This document shows positions 1 to 7,812 of a stretch of DNA of 64,000 nucleotides, piece by piece. Under the pieces are notes generated by a model that was given only the letters and a program-made list of their open reading frames with translations, was not told where the DNA came from and did no database searches. The position numbers were made by a program, and so were the translations under genes. The first letter of the stretch is position 1; every line of letters begins with the position of its first letter. The stretch comes from JAGVSR01 sp963750715 (lineage in GTDB: Bacteria; Pseudomonadota; Alphaproteobacteria; Rhizobiales; Hyphomicrobiaceae), in the NCBI GenBank assembly GCA_963750715.1, contig CAVVRP010000009.1, forward strand, positions 1 through 64,000, written 5' to 3'.

Positions 1-139
1 GAGACCGGTACGCGCCGCCCGCTACGTCAATTCGCATCCTCAAAGGGCGAGAAGCCGGGAGACCTCCCGGTGCAGGCGCCCACCAAGTACGAAACGGTGA
101 TCAATCTCAAGACCGGCAAGGTGCTCGGTCTCGACGTGT
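1..139 (+). pseudogene. ABC transporter substrate-binding protein, C-terminal scrap
   Basis: The frame is open from the first base and reads GEKPGDLPVQAPTKYETVIN followed by LKTGKVLGLDVS. This matches the C-terminal end of the tryptophan/tyrosine-type ABC substrate-binding proteins, where the family normally continues with a motif like VPPSLLARADEVIE. Here the match stops at about base 139 and the frame runs on into unrelated sequence. The 5' part may lie outside the window. The frame stays open through two further gene scraps to the stop at 699. The family match is from memory of the motif; the truncation is seen directly. Confidence 0.6.
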
Positions 140-313
140 CGTGCTATTCCGATAAGGAGGCAAATCCGAAACAAACACCCAGACAAGCTCTCACGTTGTC
201 GCCTGTGCCCCAACAAGCAGACTTTAGGGCGTGCCTCGAGTGCCGTACTGCCCGTTCCATTTCGCCAACTCCCCAACTCATTTCGAAGGCTCCAAGCCCT
301 TGTTTTCCGGCGA

Positions 314-458
314 TCGACGCTCACACTGAGCCTTGGGGCACGCAGGTGACCGCTGTTGAGATAAAAGACATCACGCTTCCCGACAACATGCAGCGCGCGA
401 TGGCAAAAGAAGCAGAGGCGGAACGCGAACGCCGCGCGAAAATCGTCGCCACCGAAGA
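314..458 (+). pseudogene. stomatin/SPFH-domain protein, internal scrap
   Basis: In the same reading frame as the preceding ABC scrap, the residues HTEPWGTQVTAVEIKDITLP and then DNMQRAMAKEAEAERERRAK match the highly conserved centre of stomatin-like (SPFH/band 7) membrane proteins, which continue with KIIHAEGE. The match breaks off at about base 458. Neither the N-terminal membrane anchor nor the C-terminal part is present, so this cannot make a working stomatin. Confidence 0.6.
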
Positions 459-474
459 GAGAGTTGGCAACATC

Positions 475-690
475 ATGGCGAGAACTGACAAGAGCCGCGC
501 GCCAGCTCTGGCCTATCTACGCACCTCGTCGGCGGCCAACGTCGGCACGGACAAAGTCAGCGAGAAACGCCAGCGCCACGCCATCCAGGGCTTCGCCAAG
601 CGGGCCGGGTTCGGGATCGTTGACGAGTTCTATGATGCGGCGGTCTCCGGTGCGGACCCTATCGAGACACGCGCGGGCATCGCGCCCCGC
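475..690 (+). pseudogene. serine recombinase (resolvase) N-terminal scrap
   Basis: Still in the same frame, the residues ALAYLRTSSAANVGTDKVSE and KRQRHAIQGFAKRAGF correspond to the start of the catalytic domain of serine recombinases of the resolvase family (YxRxS motif with the nucleophilic serine). The similarity ends near FYDAAVSGADPIETR, after which a frame disturbance leads to the stop at 697-699. Only about 70 of the usual 130 or more catalytic-domain residues are left and the DNA-binding part is missing, so it is inactive. It suggests that a mobile element once sat here. Confidence 0.6.
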
Positions 691-969
691 AAGCTCTAGC
701 CGGCTGTTGAACGTGGGCGTGAGGTCGAACCGTTTTCTCGGTTGATCGGCGGCGGACGTCCTGGTTTTTCGTATTCGACGTTGCCCGACCAGGTCACTCC
801 GACTGCTTCCTCACACCGTGGCCAGCAGCCTTGGCATCCGGCGGGAATCCCCCCTTCACTGGCCCAGTCCCGCCCGGATCCTGGACCAAGGTGCACGCCG
901 ATGGTACGGTGCATTGTCACCCCCGGCGTTGGGGTCGGTCGCTGCTCAACGGACGAACGAGGATGGGAG

Positions 970-1416
970 ATGTCCATGAAAACGATGCTGCGTGGTCTGC
1001 TCGTCACCGCAATGTTGATCATCGTCGGGACCCCGGTCTCGCGGGCGGGTGACGCCGCCGTGCCGGCAGCCGCGCCGGCAGTGGGTTCGTACGAAGTCGT
1101 GCAGATCTGGGCCTGCGGGATGAAAGACGGCACGACCGAGCAGCAGGTGGAGTCGATCGCCAAGGACTGGCTCAAGGCGATCCGGCAGATGCCGGGAGGT
1201 GAGGCGGTCAAGGTGAGGGTGTTCTTCCCCGCGGTCGTCAACAACACGGGGCAGACCGACTTCTACTTCGTGCTGAACTCGCCCTCGTTCGCCGACTGGG
1301 GAAAGATGTGGGATGCCTACCAGGATGACTCCGCCGCCGCGAAATCGGACGAGCTCAACCAGGGCAAGATCGTGTGCCCCGACAACATGCTGTGGGAAGC
1401 GCACGCGATCGAGTAG
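970..1416 (+). CDS. hypothetical secreted protein
   Basis: The product is 148 residues with a clear signal peptide (MSMKTMLRGLLVTAMLIIVG, cleavage probably after VSRAG) and an exported domain that I do not recognise. The exported domain has two cysteines, in IWACGMKDGT and KIVCPDNMLW, that could form a disulfide. The ATG at 970 follows GGATGGGAG, a plausible ribosome binding site; a second ATG lies two codons on. The open frame extends upstream to 742, but that extension is proline-rich and has no family character, so it is not used. It stands alone between the remnant region and the convergent channel gene. Confidence 0.6.
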   Translation: MSMKTMLRGLLVTAMLIIVGTPVSRAGDAAVPAAAPAVGSYEVVQIWACGMKDGTTEQQVESIAKDWLKAIRQMPGGEAVKVRVFFPAVVNNTGQTDFYFVLNSPSFADWGKMWDAYQDDSAAAKSDELNQGKIVCPDNMLWEAHAIE

Positions 1417-1517
1417 ATAGGCAGCGCCGAGACGGCTGACCCGACACTTTACCGTGGGCGCTCAGTAGAGCGCACTTGGCAACCGGGTGGGTCCAAGCGC
1501 CGCCATTCCTGACACCC

Positions 1518-2291
1518 TCAATCTCCCTCATCGGGAATATTGAGAATCGTTCCGCACGCCTTGCAGTGGACGGCATCTGGATCGTGCCTTTGCAGGCCGC
1601 AGACGGGACACGGGAAGCGCACCTTGTTCGGCCTAAACAGAACCTGTGCGAGGCGCAAGAAAAGCGTCACCCCGGAGATCATGATTACGACGGTGATCAG
1701 CCGCCCAAGGCTGCCCGACAACGTGATGTCGCCGAAGCCGGTGGTTGTAAGGGCTGTAACGGTAAAGTAGAGCGCGTCAACATAGTTGCTGATGTTCGGG
1801 TTCGACCAGTGCTGAGTCTCGTAGACGAGACCCGTCATCACGAAAATGAAAACGACAAGGTGGGTGATTGCAAGGATCACGTCCTCGTTTCGCCGGAAGA
1901 AGGCGAAGTCGCTGCGAAGCCGAGAAAGTAATGTGTATGATTGAAGAAGGCGGAGCGTCCTCAGCACACGTAGGAAGCCGCCAGCCTCGCCGACGACGGG
2001 CGCAAGAAACGACGCAATGGCAACAATGTCTGCCCACGTAGCGGGATGCGTGAACTCCTTGAGCCGGGCCGGTGAAAGCCATATGCGCGCAGCAAAGTCG
2101 GCGAGAAGCGCCAGGCCAATCACTACGTCGAAGTACTCGATCGCAGTGGATGTTGGCAAAAAAGACGTCACGACGATGAACAGCACCGTCACGATGTCGA
2201 AGATCAAGAGTCCATAGCTGAAACGCCGCGCGAGACGCAACTCGCCTTGGTAAAGTTCTTTGATGAGCGTCTTTATGTTGCCGTTCGCCAT
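1518..2291 (-). CDS. potassium-channel family membrane protein with C-terminal zinc ribbon
   Basis: This is a one-pore-loop, voltage-gated-channel type ion transporter of about 257 residues in the inner membrane. Hydrophobic helices include the segments around FSYGLLIFDIVTVLFIVV and EYFDVVIGLALLADF. An S4-like arginine-bearing segment (FLRVLRTLRLLQSYTLLSRL) follows. The pore carries TALTTTGFGDI, close to the K+ filter TVGYGD but with Phe for Tyr. The C-terminus ends in CPVCG...CKACG, a zinc-ribbon-like module unusual for this family. The ATG at 2291 (MANGNIK) was preferred to the upstream TTG at 2339 because the family begins close to this point; neither start has a strong ribosome binding site. 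It has no obvious partner gene. Confidence 0.75.
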   Translation of the reverse strand: MANGNIKTLIKELYQGELRLARRFSYGLLIFDIVTVLFIVVTSFLPTSTAIEYFDVVIGLALLADFAARIWLSPARLKEFTHPATWADIVAIASFLAPVVGEAGGFLRVLRTLRLLQSYTLLSRLRSDFAFFRRNEDVILAITHLVVFIFVMTGLVYETQHWSNPNISNYVDALYFTVTALTTTGFGDITLSGSLGRLITVVIMISGVTLFLRLAQVLFRPNKVRFPCPVCGLQRHDPDAVHCKACGTILNIPDEGD

Positions 2292-2449
2292 CAGCAATGC
2301 ATGCCAGAGTTCTCGGGTCACGCCAACGGGCCAGCGCAAAGCGATCTAAGGATCGGCCTCTATGTCTCATCGATGCCATGTGACCAGAGGTGCTGACAGC
2401 CACGGGCGGCCCCCCTGCGCAGCCAACCCAACTTGCCCACCAACGACAA

Positions 2450-2475
2450 CACCCTTGCCGGGCGGGGCAAGGGTG
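2450..2475. terminator. 10-bp perfect hairpin, terminator-like but without U-run
   Basis: Bases 2450-2459 (CACCCTTGCC) pair perfectly with 2466-2475 (GGCAAGGGTG) around a six-base loop. No run of T follows on either strand, so an intrinsic terminator is not secured. It could be a remnant of a longer structure or a protein-binding site. Confidence 0.35.
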
Positions 2476-2779
2476 CTGGAGAGAAGGCTAATGCAGGTCC
2501 GAAGCAGCGCGACACTGTCTGATCTGCAGCCTAGTCGCAAGTCTCTCTCCAACGCCTCAGCTCAACACCGTCAGGACCCCCTAACCAGCGTGTTCAAGCC
2601 CCTTGCGCCGGAAGGCCATCCTCACGAGTGGTATCCCCATCTCGAGGCTTCACCGCCTTGAGAACGCCATCCGCGCACGCCCCCGCCAGCATTTTGGCAG
2701 CGGTCGAGGCTTTTTTGAAGCCATGGCGCGGTTTCTCCGCCAGGAGGCGGGACCCCGGAGGAAACCGGCATCCGGTTAG

Positions 2780-2965
2780 GCTCGTCCTCCGTGTCCCCCA
2801 AACGCCCTGCGTGACCATGCAGATTGGGAACGTTGGTCGGAACCAGGCTACGCGAGTGGCGGACTTTCTCCTCTTGCAGAGCGACTGGTCTGCACCGCCT
2901 GCGGTGAACGCAAGGCCCATTGCTGGCCTGAGCCCTACAGCATCGAGCACAAGAAGGACGTGTGA
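2780..2965 (+). pseudogene. degenerate gene end, copy A (zinc-knuckle-like C-terminus)
   Basis: One frame reads RDHADWERWSEPGYASGGLS and then ERLVCTACGERKAHCWPEPY up to the TGA at 2963-2965, with a TAG in the same frame at about 2777. The CTACG and HCW cysteines look like part of a small zinc-binding module. The last 59 bases before the end, 2893-2951, are 93 percent identical (55 of 59) to 4221-4279. I do not recognise the family. Copies ending at the same point suggest a duplicated, dying gene. Confidence 0.4.
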
Positions 2966-3260
2966 TGGGGTGGTGGCGCACTAAACGCCAGACCGGATAA
3001 GAGCGCCGCTGTGTGGTGTGCCCGTTTCGCTGACGACTTTGAAACGGTGAAAGTTGACCCTGAGCCGACCTGAGCCAAGCGCGCACGCACCCAAACTCAT
3101 CCGATTTAAATTAGAAGAATAAGAACGTACGAGTGTCTTGTTGCGCCTCTGTCACGGAGTAGACGCATTTCGCAAAAACACGGCCGCGAGCCACACGTAT
3201 CGAGGCGAAATAGAATATTCAACATTCTCCGACACTCGACCTGGAGCGGAGCTCGCACCG

Positions 3261-4124
3261 ATGACGACTCAATCACGTTGGCTGGCCTGTGCCCTTTTGA
3301 GCATGACGACTTGCGCTTCACCTGCTCTGGCGGGCAACGAGGCCAACTTCGTTCTCTATAACCAGAACTTGGCAGAGAAGGGCGAGACCGAAGTCGAAAT
3401 CTACTCAGATTTTGCAAACGTGGGGGGCGATGAGGCCAACTACTCGGCTCAACTTGTGGAGCTTGAGTACGGGGTGACGGACCTTTGGACGACGTCGCTC
3501 TACCTTGAAGGAGTTAAGATTGAAGGTGAGGGCTATGCTTTCGGAGGCTGGAGGCTTGAAAATCGCGTCCGGGTGTTCGAAGGCAACGTATTTCTGAACC
3601 CGGTCCTTTACGCCGAATACGAGCAACTTCAGCCTGATCATCGTTACATACGCGCTGTGACCGGACGTACGGATGAGGAAGGCGAGGGTGAAGGGGAGGA
3701 GGAAGAAGGCACCGAGCACGAACTCGAAACCAAGTTGATCCTGGGGCAGGATCTGACGGACCGGCTGAATGTCGCGTTCAACTGGATCAACGAGACGAAT
3801 TTCGACAACGGCGTGTGGGAGTTTGGCTACGCCGCTGGCCTGAATTACGTGCTGTTTAAACATGAAGAAAAAGCGGGAGGGAAAGGCCGCAGCCGCAGTT
3901 GGGACGTTAAAGAGGTCATCCTGGGCGTCGAATTTTACGGCGGTCTTGGAGACAGCGAGAAAGGTTTAACTCTAGACGGCAGTCAGACCGAGCAGTACGC
4001 GGGCATCAACATCAAGGGGGAGTTCGAGAATGGGGTTGAGATCCGGATTGGTGGGGCGTTCGGCTTAACGGGAGATAGCGAAGACGCAATTCTCAGAACA
4101 AGCGTCGGCTACGAGTTCGATTAA
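3261..4124 (+). CDS. outer-membrane beta-barrel protein with acidic loop
   Basis: The product is 287 residues. It starts with a signal peptide (cleavage near CASPALA/GNEANF). Alternating amphipathic strands run to the end, and it ends in RTSVGYEFD. Although the last residue is Asp rather than Phe, the strand pattern (for example EVEIYSDFANVG, VELEYGV, VWEFGYAAGLNYVL, AGINIKGEF) fits a porin-like outer-membrane barrel. A very acidic Glu/Gly stretch near residues 137-152 lies between two strands and is probably a surface loop. The ATG at 3261 was chosen because the signal peptide begins there; the open frame upstream to 3138 is not signal-like. I do not know its substrate. The gene is bracketed by two copies of a degenerate repeat. 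Confidence 0.7.
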   Translation: MTTQSRWLACALLSMTTCASPALAGNEANFVLYNQNLAEKGETEVEIYSDFANVGGDEANYSAQLVELEYGVTDLWTTSLYLEGVKIEGEGYAFGGWRLENRVRVFEGNVFLNPVLYAEYEQLQPDHRYIRAVTGRTDEEGEGEGEEEEGTEHELETKLILGQDLTDRLNVAFNWINETNFDNGVWEFGYAAGLNYVLFKHEEKAGGKGRSRSWDVKEVILGVEFYGGLGDSEKGLTLDGSQTEQYAGINIKGEFENGVEIRIGGAFGLTGDSEDAILRTSVGYEFD

Positions 4125-4633
4125 TCTTCTTAATGAACTGATTTGGTCCGCTTTACGCCGCAGCGTCATGTCGGCCTCTAGCGCAAGTGCTGAGAGGCAG
4201 AGCGCACGTCCGGTGCTTGCCACCGCCTGCGGTGAACACAAGGCGCATTGCTGGCCTGAGTCCTACAGCGTCGAGCACACTAAGTCGTGACTTTCATCAC
4301 CGGATTTTTGCACAGAGACGATAGATCAGGAAGCCGGGGTCTTCTTGTGGCTCGCAATCCGTCATAGATTCACAAGACTGATTTGCAACGCGCGGGTCAT
4401 CCCATGGCACGCCATAACAACGAACCAACCGGTGCCCGCAAGGGCAAGCGGCAGAGCGTGCCTGCCACAGTGTTTGAGTTCCCCCGCGCCAGCCGATAGT
4501 TGCGAACTCTTCACGCGATTGAAATGCAGCTGTAATGCCGAATCCGGTAAGCTCGGACCATCGAGAATTCGAGTATTTCCGGGGTACCTTTCCGGCAGGT
4601 CGCACACTGAATCGGGGAGCGAGCTCCGGCGTC
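4125..4633. other. gene-free stretch with repeat copy B
   Basis: No gene is supported. The stretch holds the second copy of the degenerate gene end at 4221-4290 and then about 340 bases in which I recognise nothing, leading into the dead transposase on the minus strand. Confidence 0.5.
4221..4290 (+). repeat. degenerate gene end, copy B
   Basis: Bases 4221-4279 match 2893-2951 at 55 of 59 positions. The frame TACGEHKAHCWPESYSVEH ends at the TGA 4288-4290, just as copy A ends shortly after its own EHK. The sequence upstream is only weakly similar to copy A (a shared GCAGAGCG stretch). The two copies face the same way and flank the beta-barrel gene at 3261-4124. Confidence 0.55.
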
Positions 4634-5136
4634 GTCGGCTATCGGGATCGGTCAACGAGATCTGCTGATCGGGAGAGGCCAGCATCAACTTCTCGTACGC
4701 TTCGAGGCGCTAAATCTCCTCCTTCAGTTTCGCGAGCTTCTCATTGAGCCGCAGCGTCTTGAGCGCAAGAACCTCTGACGGTTCCTGCCGGTCCGCCGTG
4801 TCGAGTTGGCCGAGATACCTCGCCACGCTCTACCTTGCGGGGCGCGACCATTGTCCTTGCGGAAATCCGCGATGACTTTGTCATCGGGGACCAGCCGTCC
4901 CAGTAGCCACATCACCTCAAGATTTCGGCCTGCTTCCCGCTCAAGCCGTCGGCTCGACTGGACACGATTGAGATAACCGTAGATGTAGAGCCGTCGAAGC
5001 CCATCTTGGCGAGATCGAGAGCGTCGACGAACGCATCGATCACGCGAACAGGATTGCTCTCCTCTACCCAATCATCCAGGCATTCCGGCAACAGAGTCGA
5101 ATGCCCGCGATCCGCTCCTTCGACAAAGCGCCTCAT
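4634..5136 (-). pseudogene. IS1182-family transposase remnant
   Basis: Read on the minus strand from the ATG at 5136 (with GGAGG just upstream), the N-terminus FVEGADRGHSTLLPECLDDW then NPVRVIDAFVDALDL is typical of IS1182-type transposases. A frameshift moves the match to LYIYGYLNRVQSSRRLERE and DDKVIADFRKDNG. After a gap it resumes in a third segment with ALKTLRLNEKLAKLKEEI, an in-frame TAG, and then QQISLTDPDSR. The DDE catalytic core downstream is missing. Multiple frameshifts, a deletion and a stop show this is a dead element; no terminal inverted repeats could be defined. Confidence 0.75.
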
Positions 5137-5487
5137 GAAATGCCTCCGTAATTCATGAGGGGATAGCATAGCCAACTCGGTGTTTTCACGCAGCCAGGGT
5201 CAGAATTCTGAAGATGCCCCCCACGGGGCCGATCATGGCTGCTTAGCATCTAATAGCAGACCAACAGATGCGGCGCGCAGTGACCAAGATGGGTGGGCTC
5301 TACGTTTCGATGTAGACCCTCCTTACTCGTCGAAGAAGTCGCGTTCAGGATTACCTCCCGTAGTCACATAAACGGGAGGCTCCATGGAATAAACGGGAGG
5401 CTCCATGGAACCCATCCATCACCCTAGTTGTAGTCCGCGCCAGATCGCGCTCGCAACGGTTCCATTGATCGGACGCTGGCGCCCTCT
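5137..5487. other. gene-free stretch with tandem repeat
   Basis: No gene is seen. It holds the upstream end of the transposase remnant and a perfect 21-bp tandem duplication at 5368-5409 close to the start of the small DNA-binding gene. Confidence 0.4.
5354..5409. repeat. perfect 21-bp tandem duplication with inverted arm
   Basis: The unit beginning ATAAACGGGAGG occurs twice head to tail, 5368-5388 and 5389-5409, with no mismatch. CCTCCCG at 5354-5360 can pair with CGGGAGG in the first unit (5373-5379) or in the second. It lies about 80 bases upstream of the AlpA-like gene and could be its operator or a replication slippage product. Confidence 0.5.
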
Positions 5488-5694
5488 TTGATCGAATACT
5501 TATCGCCCGAAAGAGCCGCGCAACGGCTGAGACCCAAGGTCGGTGCCTTAAGCTGGCTCCGGAGGACCGGGAATGGACCCCGATACATAAGGGTTGGGGT
5601 CGCCGTTCGTTATCGAGTTGATTGGCTGGACCAATGTTCAGATGAGCTGGCCGTTTCGAGCACATCGGAAGAACGTGCGCGGAGACGAGCTTGA
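5488..5694 (+). CDS. AlpA/excisionase-like small DNA-binding protein
   Basis: The product is 68 residues, starting at a TTG. MIEYLSPERAAQRL, followed by a short helix and RRTGNGPRYIRVGVAVRYRV, then WLDQ, is the winged helix-turn-helix plan of AlpA/Xis-type regulators (helix, turn, wing with GPxY, closing helix). The usual GVSxxTLxxW is changed here to PKVGALSWLR, so binding strength is uncertain. Such proteins usually serve prophages or integrative elements, which fits the transposase and recombinase scraps nearby. No integrase remains in the window. Confidence 0.55.
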   Translation: MIEYLSPERAAQRLRPKVGALSWLRRTGNGPRYIRVGVAVRYRVDWLDQCSDELAVSSTSEERARRRA

Positions 5695-5696
5695 CC

Positions 5697-5825
5697 ATGA
5701 GACAATCACAGCCGCCTTTTTGGAATGCCTCCCATCAAGATCAGACCACTGATAGCCCAGCATTGTCCTTGGACAGTGCGATTGAACATGAAACCTCGTC
5801 CTGGGTCGGTCCTGAGGCCAGTTAG
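5697..5825 (+). CDS. small ORF coupled to the AlpA-like gene
   Basis: An ATG two bases after the stop of the AlpA-like gene opens a 42-residue frame (MRQSQPPFWNASHQDQTTDS and onwards) that ends at TAG 5823-5825. The tight spacing suggests translational coupling, and the composition is not obviously random. I recognise no family. It may be the start of a longer mobile-element gene that was cut off. Confidence 0.25.
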   Translation: MRQSQPPFWNASHQDQTTDSPALSLDSAIEHETSSWVGPEAS

Positions 5826-6088
5826 CTTTGCATTTTGGATTCTCAGCCATCCGGATATCGAGACAAATGCGATCCCACGACGTCGATTGCTCCGAGCGGT
5901 CAAATCGACCGATTGTGAGCGGGAGCACGTAGTAATACTCACAAACCTCGTGATACAGCGCGCTCTCGGCTATCTCGAACGCCGTCAGCCTGCCCCGAGA
6001 CGAGACGGCAAGTTTCGATTTGCCGTGGATCAACTGAAGCTTCCACGCAATCGTCGGAACTTGTGATACCTACGCTACGCGGTTCAGG
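5826..6088. other. no gene recognised
   Basis: The frames on both strands here are short or lack family features. I see no promoter, hairpin or repeat that I would defend. Confidence 0.3.
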
Positions 6089-6670
6089 GTGCTGGAGACG
6101 ACTGTGACTAATTTGCTCTCAGTTGATTGGTCTATGATCCCTGCGCCAACCGATGACGGGGCATCTGACCATCTTCGAGGGGCCCAGGTGCCGTCGATTG
6201 CTCTAGTGGCAACGGACGGTCGTTCAATCGACTTGAATGCACTGAGCGGCATTACCGTCGTCTATGCCTACCCCATGACGGGCCAGCCCAGCGTTTCGTT
6301 GCCTGACGGGTGGGACATGCTGCCCGGAGCAAGAGGTTGCACGCCGCAATCTTGCGCTTTTCGAGATTACTTCGCCGAGCTGACATCCTTAGGCGTGACC
6401 AATCTATTCGGCCTCTCATCGCAGGACAGTGCTTATCAGCAAGAAGCAGCCAACCGCCTTCACCTTCCGTTTTCGTTACTATCGGACCAGGCCTTTCGAC
6501 TTACTGAAGCACTCGGGCTTCCTACGTTCGAAACGGCGGGTAAGCGCCTGCTCAAGCGACTGACGATGGTCATCACGGATGGAAGTATCGATCATGTCTT
6601 CTACCCAGTCTTCCCTCCTGATCGGAGTCCGTCAGACGTAATCGAATGGCTTCGCGCCAAAACGGCGTAG
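6089..6670 (+). CDS. peroxiredoxin (PrxQ/BCP-like)
   Basis: A thiol peroxidase of the AhpC/TSA superfamily with 193 residues from a GTG start. The active-site region reads GARGCTPQSCAFRDYF. The peroxidatic cysteine (GCT) and a second cysteine five positions later have the spacing of PrxQ/BCP enzymes, which reduce hydroperoxides and form an intramolecular disulfide. The preceding strand VVYAYPMTGQP and the later FGLSSQDSAYQQEAANRL and LPFSLLSDQAF complete the thioredoxin fold pattern. The start is uncertain; a GTG at 6104 and an ATG at 6134 are alternatives. There is no signal peptide, so it is cytoplasmic. The Crp-like regulator follows on the same strand after about 250 bases. Confidence 0.75.
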   Translation: MLETTVTNLLSVDWSMIPAPTDDGASDHLRGAQVPSIALVATDGRSIDLNALSGITVVYAYPMTGQPSVSLPDGWDMLPGARGCTPQSCAFRDYFAELTSLGVTNLFGLSSQDSAYQQEAANRLHLPFSLLSDQAFRLTEALGLPTFETAGKRLLKRLTMVITDGSIDHVFYPVFPPDRSPSDVIEWLRAKTA

Positions 6671-6919
6671 AGTCCGCCAAGGGTCAACAGCGTTGCTTCC
6701 AGTCGCCGCCGCTAACCATTTCACGACCCGGATCACGTGATGGACAGATAGCGCCTCTTCGAGAACCTCTCGATGTGCCTGATGATGTAAGCACTGCGGC
6801 TCTGCGTGATGCGAGCCGAATACGACATCTTGCGCCGTGGCGCTTACTTTCGCTTTTTGCATTGCGAACCTGGTGCTAATTACACGTTTGCGGGTTTCAG
6901 TGCGTATGGATTGGTGCCC

Positions 6920-7768
6920 ATGTTGAAGCGTGTCTCATTGCCGGCCCGTGTCGATTGCGATCGGCCCTCTGCGGATTTCGAGGCCCTCCTGTCTTGCTCC
7001 GTCGACACGGCGCATTCCGTCGATTTGCAAATACGACACCTCGCGGTCGGTGAGCCACTCTACCAGCTGAACGAACCTAAGTTGTTCATCTATCGGGTCA
7101 GAGGGGGCGCGCTTTGCGTGTGCGATGCGCCCAGCGAGCACATGGAACTTGGGACCCGGTTCGCATTCCCGGGAGACTTTCTAGGATTGGGATTTCTCTG
7201 CTTTCATTCGGACAGTGCGAGAGCGATGGCGGAGACCGTTGTCGAATGTTTCCCCTGCAGTGAGCAGGAAAGGCTGGCAGCGAATGATCAAAGGGCCCGA
7301 GATCAGCTCGATGCGGCGACGGAAAGGGAATTCGAACATCAGCGGACGAGCTTGACGCAAACCGTGAGAACGCCTGTAACACGTATTGCCGCCCTGCTGC
7401 TCGCCTTGTCGTCATTGAACCGGGATGAAGGCAAAGATCCCTGCGTCATTGAAGAACCGACCGACGCAATGGCCAGCAATCTGGAATTGGCGAACGATGA
7501 ACTAGCCCATGCGCTCATGGCGCTCAAGAACCTGCGCGTTATCGAGATAGATACGCTTCACAGGCTGGTTCTGAGAGATAAAGCCGGTCTGGAGAAAATC
7601 GCCGATGCTATCCATGTCCGGCGGCCTTCGGAACCGCTGGCGATCCCCGACGTCGCATCTGCGCCTGTTGCCCACGGTGCCACCTACGCTCTCGGTGAAC
7701 ACGCCCTGATGCCTCGCAAAAAAACCTTGGAATCCAAATCTTCTACCGATGATTGGGCAGCGCCTTAG
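6920..7768 (+). CDS. Crp/Fnr-like transcriptional regulator
   Basis: The product is 282 residues from ATG 6920; the frame stays open back to 6806. An effector-domain-like jelly roll (HLAVGEPLYQLNEPKLFIYR to TRFAFPGDFLGLGFL) is followed by a long helix and a C-terminal winged-helix region (TPVTRIAALLLALSSL, then LELANDELAHALMALKNLRV). This is the order of Crp/Fnr proteins. No Fnr cysteine cluster and no clear cAMP-binding signature (RxS) is visible, so the signal is unknown. A tail of about 50 residues rich in Pro, Ala and Lys/Ser extends past the DNA-binding domain, longer than usual. The peroxiredoxin gene upstream might be a partner, but this is only proximity. Confidence 0.6.
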   Translation: MLKRVSLPARVDCDRPSADFEALLSCSVDTAHSVDLQIRHLAVGEPLYQLNEPKLFIYRVRGGALCVCDAPSEHMELGTRFAFPGDFLGLGFLCFHSDSARAMAETVVECFPCSEQERLAANDQRARDQLDAATEREFEHQRTSLTQTVRTPVTRIAALLLALSSLNRDEGKDPCVIEEPTDAMASNLELANDELAHALMALKNLRVIEIDTLHRLVLRDKAGLEKIADAIHVRRPSEPLAIPDVASAPVAHGATYALGEHALMPRKKTLESKSSTDDWAAP

Positions 7769-7812
7769 GATCCTATCGGGCGGCCAATCCAACACTAGAC
7801 CCGACAAACTTT

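Larger units (their letters stand above)
2292..3260. other. gene-poor stretch with hairpin and gene remnant
   Basis: About 970 bases lie here without a gene I can support. The only structures seen are a perfect hairpin at 2450-2475 and the degenerate C-terminal gene end at 2780-2965, which is repeated downstream at 4221. Open frames on the minus strand across 2594-3086 have no family character and overlap the remnant antisense. Confidence 0.5.

Noticed and set aside
2594..3086. Two overlapping minus-strand frames of 118 and 154 residues
   Set aside because: They are antisense to the degenerate gene end and have no family character; the composition is that of a shadow frame.
3405..3863. Minus-strand frame of 152 residues
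   Set aside because: It is antisense to the beta-barrel gene, which has a signal peptide and regular strands.
4297..4688. Hypothetical genes on either strand
   Set aside because: No family, no ribosome binding site, and they run into the dead transposase.
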